Source: an uncultured Bacteroidaceae bacterium (GTDB lineage Bacteria; Bacteroidota; Bacteroidia; Bacteroidales; Bacteroidaceae). From it: a stretch of DNA of 64,000 nucleotides. Each line of letters starts with the position of its first letter. Position 1 is the stretch's first letter. The stretch spans positions 35,930-99,929 of the forward strand of contig CALULY010000010.1 of the NCBI GenBank assembly GCA_944321635.1, in the 5' to 3' direction. The notes under the pieces were generated by a model that worked only from the letters and a program-made list of their open reading frames with translations, was not told where the DNA came from and searched no databases. The translations under genes and the position numbers were made by a program. Shown in pieces: positions 62,500-64,000 of the stretch.

Positions 62500-63897
62500 A
62501 TGACGCACACTGACGGCAGTACTATATGCGCCATCGCCACCCCGCCAGGCGGTGCATTGGGGATAATCAGGGTTTCAGGGACAAAAGCCACAGAGACGGT
62601 TGACAAATTCTTCCGCCCGGCCAAAGGCAGCCCGTTCCCACAACGCAAAGGCGGCACAGCAACATTTGGCACGATTGTTGACGGCAACGAAGTGCTGGAC
62701 GAAGTAGTCGTCACGCTGTTCCGCGCCCCACACTCCTACACTGGCGAGGACACAGTGGAAATCTCATGTCACGGGTCGGAATACATCATGAGCCGTGCAC
62801 TCCAGCTGCTAATCGCCAACGATGGATGCCGCATGGCACAACCTGGTGAATACACCTTGCGGGCATTCTTGAACGGCAAGATCGACCTCAGTCAAGCAGA
62901 GGCCGTAGCAGATGTGATAGCATCGACCTCAAAAGCCGCACACGATGTGGCAATCAAGCAGATGCGCGGCGGCTTCAGCCACAAGTTGAAAGGGCTGCAG
63001 GAAAAATTGCTGCACCTCACTTCGCTGATGGAACTCGAATTGGACTTCAGCGACCATGAGGAACTCGAATTTGCCGATAGGAGGGAACTGAAAAGCCTTT
63101 GTCTTGAGATTGAAACAGAAATCTCAAGGCTCTGCGACTCTTTCACCATCGGCAATGCCATGAAAAATGGCATCCCAGTCGCCATCGTCGGAGAAACCAA
63201 CACAGGCAAGTCAACCCTGCTCAACGTCCTGCTCAATGATGACAAGGCCATTGTCAGCGACATCAAAGGCACCACACGCGACATCATAGAGGACACTGCC
63301 AGCATAGGCGGCGTCATGTTCCGTTTCATCGACACCGCCGGCATCCGCGAAACAAACGACAAGGTCGAATGCATGGGCATTGCAAAGACATTCAAGGCCA
63401 TCGAGCAGGCATCCATCGTCCTGCTGATGCTCGACGCATCGACGGCAATGTTCCAATGGACGGAACTGGCAGACAAAGTACTGCCACTGTGCAAAGACAA
63501 ACAGGTGATTGTGGCCTTCAACAAGAGCGACCTCATCGCAGAGGGACACGAGGCACTCATCGGGAAGCTCATCCCCGACGGATTGACTACCATATTCATT
63601 TCAGCTAAAGGGAAGAAAAACATCCCTGCACTAAAGCAACTGATCATGCAAGCATCATCCCTCAACCAGGTCAGTGACGAGGACGTGATAGTCACTAACA
63701 CCCGCCACCTGAACGCACTGAGACTGTCGCTCGGATGCATCAAACGCGTCAACGAAGGCCTTGACGCCAATATCCCCACCGACCTCGTGTCCCAAGACTT
63801 GCGCGAATGCATCTACCACCTCTCAGACATCGCCGGCGAAGTAACCACCGACGCTGTACTTGGGAACATCTTTGAACATTTTTGCATCGGCAAATAA
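62500..63897 (+). CDS. mnmE: tRNA uridine-5-carboxymethylaminomethyl modification GTPase
   Basis: With MnmG it modifies wobble uridine 34 in tRNAs, on folate-derived carbon. The 465 residues have an N-terminal folate-binding domain (AIATPPGGALGIIRVSG), a helical part, and an inserted GTPase domain: G1 GETNTGKSTL (about 230), DTAGIRE, NKSD and a C-terminal CIGK motif with its essential cysteine. Length normal. Monocistronic with its own terminator. Confidence 0.97.
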   Translation: MTHTDGSTICAIATPPGGALGIIRVSGTKATETVDKFFRPAKGSPFPQRKGGTATFGTIVDGNEVLDEVVVTLFRAPHSYTGEDTVEISCHGSEYIMSRALQLLIANDGCRMAQPGEYTLRAFLNGKIDLSQAEAVADVIASTSKAAHDVAIKQMRGGFSHKLKGLQEKLLHLTSLMELELDFSDHEELEFADRRELKSLCLEIETEISRLCDSFTIGNAMKNGIPVAIVGETNTGKSTLLNVLLNDDKAIVSDIKGTTRDIIEDTASIGGVMFRFIDTAGIRETNDKVECMGIAKTFKAIEQASIVLLMLDASTAMFQWTELADKVLPLCKDKQVIVAFNKSDLIAEGHEALIGKLIPDGLTTIFISAKGKKNIPALKQLIMQASSLNQVSDEDVIVTNTRHLNALRLSLGCIKRVNEGLDANIPTDLVSQDLRECIYHLSDIAGEVTTDAVLGNIFEHFCIGK

Positions 63898-63934
63898 ATA
63901 CTTGATTATCAAATAGTTAAATTGATTAATATGG

Positions 63935-63960
63935 CGCTCTTTACGGGCGCCTTTTTTGTT
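63935..63960 (+). terminator. mnmE terminator
   Basis: GGCGC / GGCGCC-type hairpin around TCTTTACG with a run of six T residues, about 40 bases after the stop. Confidence 0.85.
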
Positions 63961-64000
63961 GCTCAAGTATCGTTGATAATCGTTGCTAAGCCTTTTTACG

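Overview
The window looks like a chromosomal segment of a fairly GC-rich member of the Bacteroidales, possibly Muribaculaceae-like (the family is inference). The evidence is many Bacteroidetes-type promoters (TAnnTTTG -7 boxes, a few with a TTTG-like -33 box 18-21 bases upstream), PorD-like and GldB-like proteins, fimbrillin-like lipoproteins with an ASCSQDE lipobox, a paired TetR/FabG, and DUF5687-type and DUF6621-type proteins. No plasmid, phage or conjugation genes are visible, and most of the window is housekeeping DNA.

Layout. 1-6.8 kb: clpC (cut by the window edge), a nucleotide-sugar dehydrogenase, arginine deiminase and groES-groEL. 7.6-20.5 kb: dnaN, then a tight operon (exonuclease, coaBC, PorD-like, recN, rlmB-like, TPR/degenerate protease), then dnaE and trxA. 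20.9-32.4 kb, mostly minus strand: rsmI, GldB-like lipoprotein, fabI, RluA-type pseudouridine synthase, fabG, tetR, an ABC exporter with an NlpC/P60 lipoprotein, an M16 peptidase and a DUF6621-like protein. 32.9-35.5 kb: an unknown protein, a CvfB-like S1 protein and a ROK glucokinase. 35.7-39.6 kb: a single-chain restriction-modification-specificity enzyme, next to tRNA-Phe. 40.2-46.3 kb: a second M16 peptidase, an RsmF-like methyltransferase and an FAD oxidoreductase. 46.4-49.3 kb: an accessory module with an EcoRI-type adenine methyltransferase, a DUF262-HNH nuclease and a RAYT transposase, sprinkled with 28-bp palindromes. 49.3-56 kb: radA, a CMD-cupin protein plus iron alcohol dehydrogenase with a divergent AraC regulator, and alkaline phosphatase. 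56.4-62.2 kb: a fimbrillin-like surface lipoprotein cluster with two GNAT genes (one truncated), a small toxin-antitoxin-like partner and a frameshifted fimbrillin-GLUG gene. 62.5 kb to the end: mnmE.

The most unusual content is in the spacers. Three unrelated repeat families occur. (i) Elements made of four tandem 21-bp units (two helical turns) with flanking inverted words lie at 7.1, 20.7, 32.6 and 50.9 kb, with a one-unit contracted, inverted copy at 16.2 kb and a look-alike at 3.2 kb. (ii) 73-74-bp elements of three 22-bp palindromic units lie at 25.9, 43.2 and 56.1 kb. (iii) 28-bp palindromes surround the RAYT/restriction module. One of them is read in frame inside the RAYT gene and another supplies the stop codon of the methyltransferase. 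The DUF262-HNH plus EcoRI-type methyltransferase pair, apparently packaged with a RAYT and its palindromes, is the best candidate for an undescribed defence module.
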